Shown here piece after piece: positions 22,531 to 34,331 of a stretch of DNA of 64,000 nucleotides. Position 1 is the stretch's first letter. Each line of letters opens with the position of its first letter. Both the position numbers and the translations under genes were made by a program. Origin of the DNA: Halictus rubicundus (lineage: Eukaryota > Arthropoda > Insecta > Hymenoptera > Halictidae); NCBI RefSeq assembly GCF_050948215.1, contig NC_135151.1:3450220-3514219 (forward strand), written 5' to 3'. The notes beneath the pieces were generated by a model. The model searched no databases. It was not told where the DNA came from and was given only the letters and a program-made list of their open reading frames with translations.

Positions 22531-23627
22531 ATTTTACGTCTTAGTTTTATTAAACCGCACAAATGGACGAGCCCGAAGCGAGAGGTAACGAGCTGCGGTA
22601 TTACAAATTCGGAATTCTGCAGCTATACGATCGAGCCGATATCGGGTGAGCAAAAATAGCTGCGGCCGTGCTGATCTTCATTTCCCTGGTGGCGGAATGC
22701 AATTTTAATTCCCGCGCCACGCTGCCTGGGCGGATAATCGAAGTTAATACGTCGACTGCCGGAACGCCCATTGACGAGAATACACAAACCAACTTTAGAA
22801 TCCATAATCCGGACTAGTTTAACATAGCCACCTACATCGTTGACCGATTTCTACCCGAATGAACCCCCGGAAGAGAGGACTTCCCGAGCAATCCCCGGGA
22901 CCGCAATCGAGTCTCGGCGATCAAAGAAATCCGCGAATCGAGGAAACTCCGCGCAGGAGAGCAGCCGCAATCTCAGGTGCTAGTCAAAGTCGGTCCGAGA
23001 GGGGCGAAGTGTTCGGTTCGACACAGATTCCACGGAGTTCCCGAAAGCAATTGCGAGACGACGACCGATCGGGCTGCTTCATATTCCTTCGGGAGTGAAA
23101 CGGAGAGCCTCCAATATCCGACAGCAGCGGCGGCTCTCGAGAATCGGTTGCTCCTCTAGACGGATTTCCTCGTAATTGCGGCAAATCGTCGACAGAAACG
23201 ACAAATCGCCCGACCGGGGGAAGACTCGGACGACGTATCTGGGTCATCGGACCACTTTGCTCGGGGGAGATCCCCGACCAAAAGAAATTCATCACTCTGG
23301 AAAGACTCGATCGACCGGCCGCCGAGGGAGCAGTCCGAGGGATCGACAGGGAACAACGACAGCGACCAGTCGAACGAGAGAGCGAGCCGCTTCTTCTTCC
23401 CCTTGCTCGACCACGCAACAGCTAATAGAGACGCGAACCTTGGACGGAACGTTCCTCGCTCCTGATACAGATACACGGAGCCGAAGCGTTGCGACGACTT
23501 CTTTTTTCGTGCTGGACGTCTGCTCGTGGCTGACCGTTTCTACTGACTACTGATGCTCCTGCAACTCTACCAATTTTTCGACCTCTACGCGAGCCTTGCT
23601 CTTTCCTCTTCTTCAAGTGATTATGAC
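22531..23627. other. unique DNA, no gene called
   Basis: GC-rich at 22,860-23,420 with overlapping open frames of up to 144 codons on both strands. None is recognisable. A start-like ATGGACGAGCCCGAAG followed by a GTAACG splice-donor-like word at about 22,563-22,590 is too short to call. Confidence 0.45.
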
Positions 23628-23828
23628 TAGACTGTGGATCTTTATGCAAAATAGAGAATATTTGCATTGATTGCAGGACACAGCGGCGAAATAAAAATGT
23701 GTTTATTCTTTCAATTATTTCAGTCAGCTGAAACCAATACGTTGCTGGCCTTAAATCTTTTTAACATGTCCACTACGTTAAATTGTCCTTACCCATTTTT
23801 GTCATAAATGCATAAAATCGGCAGTCTA
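23628..23828. mobile_element. hAT-like MITE (TAGACTG ends), inverted copy
   Basis: TAGACTGTGGATCTTTATGC on the left is mirrored by GCATAAAATCGGCAGTCTA on the right. The flanking octamers are decayed. It is 201 bp. The interior ACCCATTTTTGTCATAAATG matches the 43.4-kb copy. Confidence 0.75.
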
Positions 23829-23862
23829 GTGATCACATACTCCTTCGTCGCTGCTACGTTAA

Positions 23863-24203
23863 CCCCTCGCACTGCAAGTTATTTTACGGTTACACTGATT
23901 GGAACTTCTTTGTCGTTCGTAATTTTCTAGAAGAAGAAAGTAGCTTATATTTATTCTATAAAATGATCATTTATTTTATTATTAAATATTTAATATTTTA
24001 ATTTTGATATTTTAAATATTTGTTCTGTAAGTATACTTATATTTATATTTATTATATTTATTCCGTGTTTTCTCCAATGACTGTGTGTATATCGACAACA
24101 AAATGGAATTTTATTTCGGTACTCAGGAAATTAATGACACACATATTCAGTAGAACTTGTTAAAAATCTTCATCACGAGGTCTGACTCGATGTTACAGTT
24201 GGG
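23863..24203. mobile_element. TTAA-flanked piggyBac-type MITE, family 1, AT-expanded
   Basis: TTAA lies on both sides. The CCCCTCGCACTGC left end matches the 2.67-kb copy, and the right end has ATCTTCATCACGAG in the same place. It is longer than that copy because of an ATATTTA-rich insertion in the middle. Confidence 0.8.
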
Positions 24204-24207
24204 TTAA

Positions 24208-24760
24208 ACAGCCCCCTCAATATCTATTCGAATCTGACGATTACGGGGATCATAATCAAGCGATTCTTGCTCTTGTGGTCACTTTGAATTCGTGGAAATT
24301 TTTTCGAGCAGCCGCTTTTTTTTCACCACCCCGCTTCTGGCCGTTTGTAATTCTAAGACCCCCGGTGTATTCTGTTTCGCAGCGATGCGCGGCGTTGCAG
24401 CCGAGTTTCATTTTCTACCGAGGCGGTGGATAGTCGGTGTCGTGACCGAGGGAACGCCTAATCTCGGCGAAACCTTAGGGTCTCGGGTATTAAGATCGAG
24501 CGTTGCCCGCGAGAAGATAAGTGGGCCTTTGTTCCCCCTCGGAGAAGAGGCGGCGAGCCGCCGGTTTCTGGCGTTGGTACACACGGTTGCGCAAAACGCC
24601 TGTAAAAACGGTCCCACGGCCAAACGGACCGTTCTCGTTCCAAAGATGTACGCCCGACGATCGCGTATCTCTCTTGCCAAAAATACAAAGCCGAGTTCGA
24701 GTTTCGACTTTCGATTTTCTTCGAGTTTCTTCAACTGGAAACTCGCGCCGTGTTCGGTAA
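24208..24760. other. unique DNA, no gene called
   Basis: A plus-strand open frame (24,292-24,795) and its antisense counterparts overlap over most of this stretch. The frame runs into the Transib element on the right, so it is not a gene. Confidence 0.5.
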
Positions 24761-24765
24761 CGCCG

Positions 24766-26185
24766 CACAGTGGTCCAAATCGAGAAATTCAGTGACTTTT
24801 TGTTATAACTTTTGTACCATAAGAGTTATCGGGATGAAATTTGCACTAAAATTCATTAAAAAAATAGTCAATTTGAACTAAAAAAAAATTAATATTTTTT
24901 AAATTTGTTAAACAATAATTTCTTATTAATTTTCATTGATATTTTTCACTAAAAAAAAATTGTTTAAATACAATCTTCCAAACCATTTTTTCTTTCTAAG
25001 TGTGTATTTTATATTTGTTTCACACATGCAATGTTTAATGAATTGGGAAAAATGTAAATTTCAGGAGTCGGGTAAGGTAAAAACGTCACATAACTGTGTC
25101 AAAAGATATTTTTTATAATAATTGATAATATTTGTAATATTGTATATAATATAAAATAATTTAGTAACATTTTTGTAAATCTTTTGTGATAAAAATGTAA
25201 TAACAATGATGGTTTTATAATATAATAATAATAACATGAAATATGAAAAAATAATATTTGTTTATACTTTGTCAGTCTTCATTCTCAAATGGTTTTGTCT
25301 AGCATTATTTTTTATAGTCCATCCATTTCAAAGCCTGCCTTTTCTATTATTTAATTATTAATAATTCAGCTTCTGGTTCTAAATTTTGTATTCTTTTCTT
25401 ACATGATTTCACTCGCATTGCTGACATGTGCGGGTCCGATGTCAATAAAAGTCTATAAAATGCATCTTCATTTGTTAATATTCTGTCTGATTTTCTTGTA
25501 TGTTTGTATCTAAATTGTTTAAAGTCTTTGTGACGTGTTTCTTGAGCCTCCTCCGATAATTGTCCGATTGGTAATAATGCGTGTTTTATTACATCTGCAC
25601 CATGCATTAATAACTTATGGACTGAAGCAGGCATGGGATACCAATCATAATCGTAACATTGTCAGTTTTAAACTGCTATAATTTGCAAAGGCGGAAGAGT
25701 GCGGAAATAATTTTTATACCATCATATAGAGGAAGGTGTACTGAAAATAGCCCAATTTGTTAGAAACTGGGACTTCCTGGGACTTTAAAGATATCTCTTA
25801 CCGAATATAAAAAATTTTTTTAATTTTCTCCATTTAGTCCAGCATTAACTTTTAACACATTGTGCAGACTAATTAATAATGTAAGACACGATTTCTTATC
25901 GCAAAAATCTGCTCTTTAATTTAAAAAAAAAGCGCGAGAAAATATTAAATAGGAACGTCAGGGCATCGCATCAAAGTGAAGCAATTTTTCTCGTGAAAAA
26001 TACTCTTCTTAAAATGTCCAACTTTCAATATTTATTACAACTATAATATTTAATAAATTGTACTAATTTCTCCATTTCCGAGGTCTATGGACATTTGGGA
26101 AGCAATGTTCATTGATCAGGTATCGATACATGAAAGTTCATTTTCGGGCCAAAAGTCACTGAATTTCTCGATTTGGACCACTGTG
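24766..26185. mobile_element. Transib element with a transposase remnant
   Basis: Both ends start with the heptamer CACAGTG. The terminal inverted repeat CACAGTGGTCCAAATCGAGA continues to 35 identical bases. The 5-bp flanks are CGCCG on both sides, matching the CGNCG target preference known for Transib. The 1,420-bp interior is AT-rich. On the minus strand it holds the C-terminal end of a Transib transposase, annotated separately. A complete Transib is usually about 3 kb, so roughly half is gone, including most of the coding region. The element is therefore non-autonomous. Confidence 0.93.
25347..25661 (-). pseudogene. C-terminal remnant of a Transib (RAG1-related) transposase
   Basis: About 104 codons are open to a natural-looking stop. 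An in-frame TGA lies just upstream of the segment reading CYDYDWYP-MPASVHKLLMHG. The region VHKLLMHG, then LLPIGQLSEEAQETRHKDFK, then QFRYKH matches the pattern I know from Transib C-termini. It lines up with the RAG1 segment ending the catalytic core (HKTLAH...IGAWASEGNE...NKLFRRFR). The glutamates after IGQLS are candidates for the third catalytic acid. The two catalytic aspartates, the zinc-binding region and the N-terminus are all missing. A protein-profile comparison would settle the family; by eye I am fairly sure. It cannot encode an active enzyme. Confidence 0.82.
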
Positions 26186-26207
26186 CGCCGTCGCACATAC
26201 GTGACGT

Positions 26208-26998
26208 CAGAGTTGTGCAGAATTACAATTGAACTACTCCAGGAATTATAATTACAAAGTAACTGAATTACATTGTAATTCAGTCGTACTGTAATCTATA
26301 ATTCAGACCTTCATTTTCAGATCTTCAATTCATAATTGCAATTGGAGTACAATTATAAAATACTTTGTAATTTAACCCCTTGACTTGTACGCTCGAGTTA
26401 ATTCGAGCGCGCTAAACAGGCCAAACTGTGCACACTCGAGCGGAGTTGTATTTTATGCTGCTATAATTTTTCACACTCGAATATAATCGAGAATTGAAAA
26501 TAACAATGTGAAAGCAAAGAAAAAAAATCGTTTTATTGATATTTATCATTTACATGGGATTGTAAGCTATAACACTTATTTATTCAAGAATAAAATATAG
26601 CCTTTTTCCATGGAACGAAAGCGCAGTATATCAAAAATTGATTTTTTTTGGCCGGTTTTTTTTTCAAAAAAACTGTGCGTTAAGGGGTTAATTGTATAAA
26701 ACAGTGTTACGCATTACGAACGAGGACAATAGAAAACACAATAGAAAATACGCCGCATAGCACACAAGTATATGAAAGAAAAACATAAAAATATATATTA
26801 CACTTCTTCAAAGTTGTGAACTATAATTTGGAAAGCTGTATTTTAATTATATTTTGTATCTCAATTACACATCTGATTAAAAAAAAATAATTTGCAATTG
26901 AATTAATTGATGATGTAATTCAGTTACGAAGTGGTTGAATTACTATAGAATAGAAATACAATGTAGTTCAATTGTGTAATTGAATAAACACAACTCTG
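26208..26998. mobile_element. hAT-type element (CAGAGTTGTG ends) with a nested MITE
   Basis: The left end CAGAGTTGTG is mirrored by CACAACTCTG. The flanking octamers CGTGACGT and TGTGACGT agree at 7 of 8, as for hAT insertion. The inner arms both carry ATTACA-ATTGAACTAC-type blocks. Subterminal AATTACA/TGTAATT words recur throughout, typical of hAT subterminal repeats. No transposase sequence is visible. It begins 18 bp from the Transib target duplication. Confidence 0.82.
26376..26687. mobile_element. TTAA-flanked MITE nested in the hAT-type element
   Basis: TTAA lies on both sides. The ends CCCCTTGACTTGTACGC and CCCCTTAACGCACAG (read inward) share a CCCCTT-A start. The left arm contains a perfect 12-bp palindrome CTCGAGTTAATTCGAG-type core, CGAGTTAATTCG. 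312 bp, non-coding. Confidence 0.78.
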
Positions 26999-27006
26999 TG
27001 TGACGT

Positions 27007-27997
27007 CCACAGTCTCCGAATTTACTTAAAGTTAGTCTATATCGTTTTTATACACTTTATCGTCTAACTCGGCATAATATTCGGAGGTTCTGTGGTTTTC
27101 TTCCGTCGAATTCTTTCAATACTTTCTAAAGCAGGCACATTGATAAAACATTTGAATGATGAGCAACATGCGGGTAGCGAACGTGTTAAACTTTTGCAAA
27201 ATCAACGACCAGCGTACAAGGTATCGCGAGGAATGCGCGCGGTAGAAGCGGGCAGCAGCGTCGAGAAAATCCTGCGGGTCGTCCGATGGAAAGCGGGAAA
27301 AGGAAACGCAGTCCTACGAGAGTTAGCATGAGAATGCATACGTATAGTCGAGGGATCGAGTGTTGCGTGTCGCGAATGTAATTACCGCGCGGTTTCGGGA
27401 GCAAGATCCGTTGACGCACAATTTTCAAGTCGGTCCTGCCGCGAGGCTTGTCTCATTGTTCGCGAATAATGGCCTGGCGGTACACGCGTGTCGCGTCGAT
27501 TATGTCACGTACCGCCACGCGTGGAATGCATACAAACAAAAGCGTTCTTCTCTCTGTCCCTGTCTCTCCGTTTCGTTCTCCGTTTCGCCTCCTCCGCGCG
27601 AGGCTTCTCGAAGCAACAACGGCCGTTTCCATCGCGGTCCCTTGCCCGCTTGCGAGCGAGCTAGGCAGCGTTCTCACCGTCACGAGCGAGCCACCGAGCG
27701 GAGCCAAACGTGAGAAAGAGGAAGTCGTCGTCGATCCCTCGGGCTTCGATGGAACGCGAGGACTCCGTCGGCGAACCAGCCCGACAACATTTAACGCGCC
27801 CTGAAAGCAGATGAGCCGCCGATTTCTGACCCCCGATGCAAATGCACCGGCCGATTGTTGTGTAACGATGCATACGAGTCCGTTCGAACCGGCTGAAATA
27901 CTCCGAGGACAATTCGAAAAACGTGCACGGTCGAGCAACCCGCTCACACGTTGTTTCGACACAAGGAAACAACCATTTTTCATGGTTGGACGTTTCA
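27007..27997. other. unique DNA, no gene called
   Basis: The GC-rich interval 27,450-27,990 is open on both strands (118 and 176 codons) with arginine/serine-rich peptides and no domain. This is typical of chance frames in CpG-rich DNA. Confidence 0.45.
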
Positions 27998-28098
27998 GAT
28001 AAATTCTGGAAAAAATCTGACACGTTGCTGCGATCGAGATGTATATTACAGAATTTTTTCAAATTTTTCCGTTGGGGATTCTAGGCACAGCATCTCTG
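27998..28098. repeat. dispersed repeat, copy 2 of 2
   Basis: Second copy of the block at 20.05 kb, in the same orientation. It carries GTATATTACAGAATTTTTTC and CTAGGCACAGCA. Confidence 0.75.
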
Positions 28099-28345
28099 AA
28101 ATTGTTAACATTTTCGAAACATAGGAGCCTTGATCATGTTCAGAGGAATGCAGAGTTTTCATGGAAATCCGAGCGCGGCGTCATTTATATTTTTATGCCA
28201 GTGACATGTTGGTCCAATTGACATCCTAGAATTTTCTCAAATTTTTTGGTGGAGGGTGTCACCGTTAAAAAAATGCAAGAATTATCAGTTCTTATACAAC
28301 CTTCGTTCTCTAACAACTTTCTAAAGAACTTCGAACTCGTGACCA

Positions 28346-28520
28346 GAATGCGGATTTTTATACAAAATTAAAATTGTCCGCACTAACTGCAAATCACAAG
28401 ATTTATATCGTAACTATGTCGTAATAATAGGACAATCTATTGAAATTCTTTAAATAATTTTATCGGTTTGCATTTGATCTACTCGTTGTTTTCGTTGTGT
28501 ATGCACAAAATCCGCACTGT
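28346..28520. mobile_element. hAT-like MITE (TAGACTG family), decayed
   Basis: The left end reads AGAATGCGGATTTTTATAC and the right end GTATGCACAAAATCCGCACTG, recognisable against the TAGACTGCGGATC/GCATAAAATCCGCAGTCTA consensus. No clear target duplication remains. A solo left end of the same family (TAGACTGCGGACTTTATGC) lies at 28,959. Confidence 0.55.
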
Positions 28521-30109
28521 ACTCGCGACTATGAGCTAACCTCATATTTTAGGACAATTTTTTGAACAACTACTTACTGTGTTTCGTCCAGAAACGAACA
28601 TAAAGGATCCTGGGTCTGTTAGGATGGCGAAATGAGCCACAGAGGAGCGAGTAGATTCTACTGACCACTGGAAATCGGATGATTAAGCTGCCTGGTCTTT
28701 GGTTGCGCAATTACCTTTGGCTGGCCAAGTTGTTCAGGGTTTTTAACTTGTATTCTGGTTGCGGAGGGTTCGTGGACATCGAGCTCCATGCAGCCCGAAG
28801 GTCTAAACGATTGCTGGGAGTAGGTCAAGTGCTTATCCAGAGTGGCACGACCTTTGAGCAGAAATTAAAGCTCTTGGAGCGAAACAGTTGAGAGCTTGCT
28901 CCATTCTCTCGCGAGGATAATAGTTACAACATCTCGCACACTTACAGCCTGTTATCAATAGACTGCGGACTTTATGCACTTATGAGAAAAATAGGTAAGT
29001 ACGATTTAAAAAAGGGATTAAGAGCGTTTGGAGGCATGTATTATTCTTACCTTACTAAAGCGACTAAAGAAAGTATATTTTGCTTGGCTCCTGTTAAATT
29101 GCGAACTGGTTTGCAAAATTTAGTCATTTTCATCATTCTTCATAGTCGAAGTGTAGAAACACGAGGACACGGCGAGAATGAAAATCACAGTACAATAAGG
29201 AACAATGTTGTAGCTACCCCAGTCCAATTAAAAAAATTCACAGCTGTTTCGACATGCACATCCTCCCGAGGTTTTCATCTTGCGGGCGTCAATTAAGGGG
29301 AAAATTCAAATTTTTCGAGATCGCAGAATCGTGTGTTGGAATAAGGAGCCACAGGCAGCCAGCTTAGGCTGAATGGCATACACGCGAGCTATTCCAGATA
29401 CAGTGAACCAGTCTCGGTTGATGAATCAGGTGGGGTACTGGATCAAGTTATGCGTCGTAGGAGGACGGATTTACAAGCGCGCGCTTCAATTAGGAGCGTG
29501 TAAGGAGCGCACGTATCTCGGGTGGATGTGAATTGTATAATAATTGCGGGGTAGAATGCTCGAGAAACCAGATCGGTATCTGCTGGCGCGACCAAGAGGA
29601 ATGGCTAACGAAGATTGTCAGCGGGCCCAGACGAGCACTGCAATTCATCATTGTAGCCGTGATTTTTAATGGAAAATTCACGATCTTGATTGCTAGATAA
29701 AGAAATCGCGATTTCTAAGCAAAATCAACTATGGAATTTCTTTATCTCTTTCATTGTTTTAGAAGGTTGGAGTTTAGACTTTTTACTGTTTTTCATCACG
29801 GTCTAGTCGGTTTTCTAGCTAATCATTTGCAATCTAGCTAGTCTAGCGTCTGCTCCAATATCTGAGTCAAACATGGAGCACTAAAAGTTGATGACTATTT
29901 CGCGGGAATTTATTGTAGAAATGACAAGTATCGAATATCCATTCCATGCAGCGATTTTATTTTAGTTTTTGTTTTTTTAAGTGAGTATTTTACATTACTT
30001 CACAAAAATTAGAAGAATGTGTGTGTCCAAGTTCTTAGACATTTTTTAAACAATAAAGAAATAAATTTGTTGAGTAATTCCACGTAGATAGATCTGCACA
30101 ATCTCAATA
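28521..30109. other. unique DNA with a solo hAT-like end
   Basis: Apart from the solo TAGACTGCGGACTTTATGC end at about 28,959-28,980, I see no repeat or gene. A 104-codon frame at 28,982-29,296 starts inside that end and is not convincing. Confidence 0.5.
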
Positions 30110-30264
30110 CAGTGAATTCTCGATATATGTCAATAACACGGGTCTTGCTAACGTCGTATATCGTCCAGGAGACATACCCGATCCGTGTTAAGCCCCGCGG
30201 TAGTGGGGATAATTCCGCGACGTTTATCATCCAGGCATTGACGACATTTATCGAGAAATCATTG
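30110..30264. mobile_element. pogo-like TA-flanked MITE
   Basis: CAGTGAATTCTCGATATATG on the left, TCGAGAAATCATTG on the right, TA on both sides. 155 bp. It carries the family's GTAGTGGGGATAATTCCGCG word. Confidence 0.88.
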
Positions 30265-30265
30265 T

Positions 30266-30560
30266 ATATTTAATCGTACAGATTCTCTGATAGAAAAGTC
30301 CCATAAACGAAATGATTGATGGATATTTGTGTTGCAGATTATCTTCCGGGAAAATGTGCAGAAAACGGTCGATTTCGTAGGTGTTTTATCGATATTTAAT
30401 CCTACAGACTTTCTGCTAGAATAATCTCGCTGGGAATGCGATTTTATAGCCTACTTCATTGATATTTGATCTCGTATAGGTTCGCTCATAGAAAAATGTT
30501 ACGGACAAAGTGACTTTATAGATATTCGATCGCACAGATTCTCTGATGGACAAATTTGTA
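30266..30560. repeat. degenerate short tandem repeat
   Basis: ACAGATTCTCTGATAGAAAA-like words recur near 30,274, 30,401, 30,473 and 30,531, each preceded by GATATTTAATC or GATATTCGATC. Unit spacing is irregular (58-127 bp). Confidence 0.65.
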
Positions 30561-30847
30561 ATACGACACGTGGTACAGCGATGGCAGACACGGTTTCGGA
30601 ACGACGACGGGTGTGGCCGACGCGCGATCTCTGTGTTTCCCCCGAGCGGTTTTTATCCGGATCGCACGTCGGCCCGGTTCGATTCGGGCCGGGCTCTAAT
30701 TTCGAGTCCCGCCTAGCTCATTAGTCATAATGATGCCTCGATGCCCGGAATTATCTACGCTCTGGTATTATCTACTATCGAGCTGGTGGGAATTTCGCGG
30801 CGTGCTGGGCACCGCGTTGGAATCGCAAACAGCAGAGAGCCAGAGAG

Positions 30848-30906
<59 letters not shown>

Positions 30907-31393
30907 CAGAAAAGAAAAAGGATCAGAAGGGCCGTTTTTCTCTAAAGTTCGGAGCACGGCGTGGTGCGGCGATACATCGGAAATTCTCACGCGTGCTCGA
31001 GCAGAGAAGCCGCCTCGGCTCGCCGATCCGATCCGATCCTCGAATTCGAGCGAACGAGTCGCGGACTATCGATCGACGCCCACGGCGCGCGGCGCGGCGC
31101 CGTGCAAACGAAGCCACCAGGCAAATTGAAAATAAAAATAGCAAAGGCTCTGGAACGGGAATACCGGAGCCTCAGAGGGGCAAACCCGAGAGCCCAGGAA
31201 CTGGAGCGAGAGGCCGATTAACCCTTTGCTGACCAGACAACGAGGAAGCTTTGAAAAACGTCCGTTCACCTCGTAATCCCGCGCACCCTGCGCTTTCTTC
31301 GCTTCTCGCAACGCTGACGGCCAAGTCAAGGCTATTCGTTACCAGCGACAATCGCGCGAAGAATAATTATTTTAAACTATTTTCAAGTATTTC
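30561..31393. other. unique DNA around a GA microsatellite
   Basis: GC-rich and open in several frames, but the frames are created by the GA run and by CpG-rich sequence. No gene called. Confidence 0.5.
30851..30896. repeat. (GA)n microsatellite
   Basis: A pure run of 23 GA dinucleotides, extended on both sides by imperfect GA-rich sequence. Confidence 0.97.
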
Positions 31394-31587
31394 AAACCTT
31401 TGCACTCGAAGCAATTTGGAACATTTTCATTCTACAAAATTATGCGCACGAAATTGAACCTGTTCTTTCGTAGAACACGCGGATTTTTGGCAATTTGTAG
31501 AATACGCACGAGCTTAAGAGCCAAAAAACATTATCATCGTCGCGTGAATTTAGAGACGACAGCAACGAAACTACAAAATTAAAAATT
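31394..31587. repeat. dispersed repeat with a TTTGCACTCGAAGC end, copy 1
   Basis: Matches 44,755-44,964 in the opposite orientation over about 190 bp at roughly 85-90%. Shared words are CACGCGGATTTTTGGCAATT, GAGCTTAAGAGCCAAAAAAC and TTCTTTCGTAGAACACGCGG. The CCTTTGCACTCGAAGC end resembles that of the TTAA MITEs at 9.9 and 13.8 kb, so it is probably a further, end-eroded TTAA family. Confidence 0.75.
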
Positions 31588-32723
31588 ATTAAGAATAAAA
31601 GAGAGCTCTTAATCCGTGATCGTTAGATTGGGGATTTTAAGTATTCACTGTGATAAAAATTGGTGGCTGTAATTTCAAACGATACAAACATACAAAATTC
31701 AAATTCCTGTGAGAAAGAAACAAACTCCTGTTTGGTTCGCGCGTCTCGCGAAGGATTTCCTAGTGATCGTCCAAGAACATAAAAATCTACAAGTTGCCAT
31801 TCGTCGATGAAAAGGAAGTGGTAAAATAAAATTTTAGATCGTGCCAGATTCCCCGCGGTGTTTTGTTACGAAATCGAAAACTTTTGCGCTGACCTAATAT
31901 TTTCATTTCGGAGCGCGCGGATCTAGATAACGCCGGTTCAGCGTTAACGATATAGCCGGAGCGGTTTCCGGCGAGGGTGGCATATCGATTAGCAAGATTC
32001 CGCGAGAGCTCGGGTGCGGAGTCGCGAATGCAATATTTACCAGGCTAAAAGGCATTCGCGTGACACCGACGAGAATATTAAAAGCGAATCGCGGACGCTC
32101 TCTTGGCCGAGGATTGCGAAAAAACGCGGCGATCCTTGACGCCGGCTTTCGACATCTCGCGAAAAAAAAAAAAAGAAAGAATGCAGCGCAGGAGAGCCGC
32201 AGGGATGGGGAAAAGGTTCGCACGGGATATGCCCGTCTATCTGTGATTCGTTCGCAGCGGTGCGGGTTGCAAACGAGTCGCTTAGATAACGCGGGCACAC
32301 CGTGGGAGTGATCGGATTGTGGCCAGCTTCTACACGCTTCCTGGTTTCTCGCGATTTTCATTCACCGCGTGTGCACGCGCGTTCGTTTCCTTTCGATTCG
32401 CGGCGTCCGATGAATGAATCCTCCTCGGTTCCAGTCGCGGAACCGCCATTTTGAAAGACTCGGTGCTCACACATTGGCGAAACTGCGGTAACCCACGTTT
32501 TTAAATTCCTGTATGCACCGAAGCAGGGCTTGTTCTCACTAAAATGCTCTCCTAAAATAGTCTGTAAAAATTTCCCACTGAAAACAATTGTCTTGCTAAA
32601 ACTGTCTACCAACGCTTCTAGAAATCGGCGTTTCATTTGCTCTCTTTGGTTCTCAAAAAATAAGCCTCCAAATTTCCTGAACATACGACGTACAATGACG
32701 CAAGACGTAAGCCATATGACGTA
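31588..32723. other. unique DNA, no gene seen
   Basis: An A-run of 13 lies near 32,162. The open frames on the minus strand at 31,903-32,361 and 32,358-32,726 have no recognisable domains, and the second reaches the MITE boundary. Confidence 0.5.
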
Positions 32724-33213
32724 CACTCCCGTTCATAAGTCTTAGGACAGCGATCATACTTGTATTCGACTCTGTAAAAATGAACTAATCGTTGAAGGAT
32801 GCCGCACTCGTATATAAAAAATCTTACCAAGAAATGAAAAAATATTTATATTCTCTTTGCATCGAAAAGTCCGCCACGTTTCTTTATTACAGTTTCCACT
32901 ATTCTTGGCATCCGCGTGATCAATTTTGTTCATACTTACTGTTATTATATTATTCCATTCTCGTTCCAAAATATTCCGCAAATGTGTTCTCGAAGTAGGG
33001 CAAAAGTTCCGTACCTGTCTGTCCAGTTAATCCCTTGGGGATTGGGGTGACTATTTCATAATTCTTAATGAATTATTTCATTGAAGTTGTAATTATTACC
33101 GAACATACGAGGATATTTATATTACGTAGTTGATACAGTTAAATGTTCACAATCTATACGAAATGCCAGAGAGTTTTACTAAAAACCAGAGGTTGGACTT
33201 ATGAGCGGGAGTG
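32724..33213. mobile_element. TA-flanked MITE (CACTCCCGTTCATAAGTC ends)
   Basis: CACTCCCGTTCATAAGTC on the left is mirrored by GACTTATGAGCGGGAGTG on the right, with TA outside both. 490 bp. The interior is AT-rich with no transposase motif. Probably derived from a Tc1/mariner element. Confidence 0.82.
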
Positions 33214-33215
33214 TA

Positions 33216-34049
33216 TGTTCTACCGACGTCAACGATCTAATCGTCGAAAATTGCTGTTTACACGGCCGCGGCCAACAAGTTCCCGTTACTGTTTACAAAT
33301 ATCGTTTACACGACGCCCAGATCTGTTAGGAAACAGTTCGGCGAGGAACGGTGATAATATCTGGTTGTAAATTCCGCGAGGCGAGCCCGCGTCCGTTTAT
33401 TTTAAGTCGTCCCCCGAGGAATCGCTGGAATAATTGACTCGCGGGAACGTCGAGGGGTTCTGCCCCCTCGCCAAATGATTAATGAAACGTGTTATCCCCT
33501 ATCAAGCCCCTGGTACAACTTCCAGGTTAGAAATATATACGCGAACGGTGGACAGCGTAGGGGCGAGAAGCCCATTGACACCGCGGACGTTGATACGCGC
33601 CATCTCGACCCGCTTTTCGCGTAACATCTCCGCCTCGATTAACCCGGACATCCGCGAGTAGACAGACACACAGGACTGTTAACGAACGCCCGCTTAATTA
33701 CCAGGTCCGATCTTTCCCAGAGGAGGGCTCGCGATATCCAGTCCGTTATCCAAGTACAGCCTTCTTCCCGCAACTCTTTTAACCCGTTTCCGCCTAACCG
33801 TTCCCTTTTGTAACCAAATATCCACTTCGCGAACCTAACCTGGACAATGGGTAGCGTTTCGGGCCGCTCGTTAACCCTTTCGTTGCAGCATAATTTTATT
33901 CTGGAATCTGCGATGTTATTCCTTTTCTTAATAGGATGAAAATAGAATAGCAATACTTTTACTCCTTTAAATTACGCCTACTCGTTTGTGCCACGAAAGC
34001 ATAAATCCCGCTGTCTATTTATGAGATTAGGGGTACTTAATACAGTATA
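33216..34049. other. unique DNA, no gene seen
   Basis: Moderately GC-rich, with no recognisable features. TTAACCCTTTCGTTGCAGC at about 33,873 looks like a solo TTAA-MITE end without a partner. Confidence 0.45.
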
Positions 34050-34331
34050 CAGGGTGTTCATTTGAAAACTCTCCAGCCGAATGTCTGGAAAAGTATGAAA
34101 GATATTAAAAAAGTGTAAAACACGTGTCCAAGGATTTCGAGGGGGAAAGGATTTCAAGGTCATTTGAGGGTCAACTTTGTTTTTCAAATGGAAATCTATA
34201 CTTTTTATTATGGGATCTTATTGTACGCAAAAAGACCAGCAATTTTTGTAGGATACTTTTTTCCATCTGCGCGCTAGTTTCGGCGATAAAACAGAATCGA
34301 CCAATAATTTGTAGGAAATGAACAAGCTGCG
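34050..34331. mobile_element. CAGGGTG-group MITE, right end decayed
   Basis: TA is followed by CAGGGTGTTCATTTGAAAAC on the left. On the right, AAATGAACAAGCTG is a plausible decayed complement. The arms are otherwise not clearly mirrored, so the right boundary is uncertain. Confidence 0.5.

Noticed and set aside
22563..22590. ATG followed by a splice-donor-like GTAACG, possible first exon
   Set aside because: Only about eight codons, no promoter or partner exon evident.
24766..26185. classification as CMC/Chapaev from the CAC...GTG ends
   Set aside because: A 3-bp reading of the flanks was considered, but the flanks fit a 5-bp CGNCG duplication exactly in all four elements, and the transposase remnant is Transib-like.
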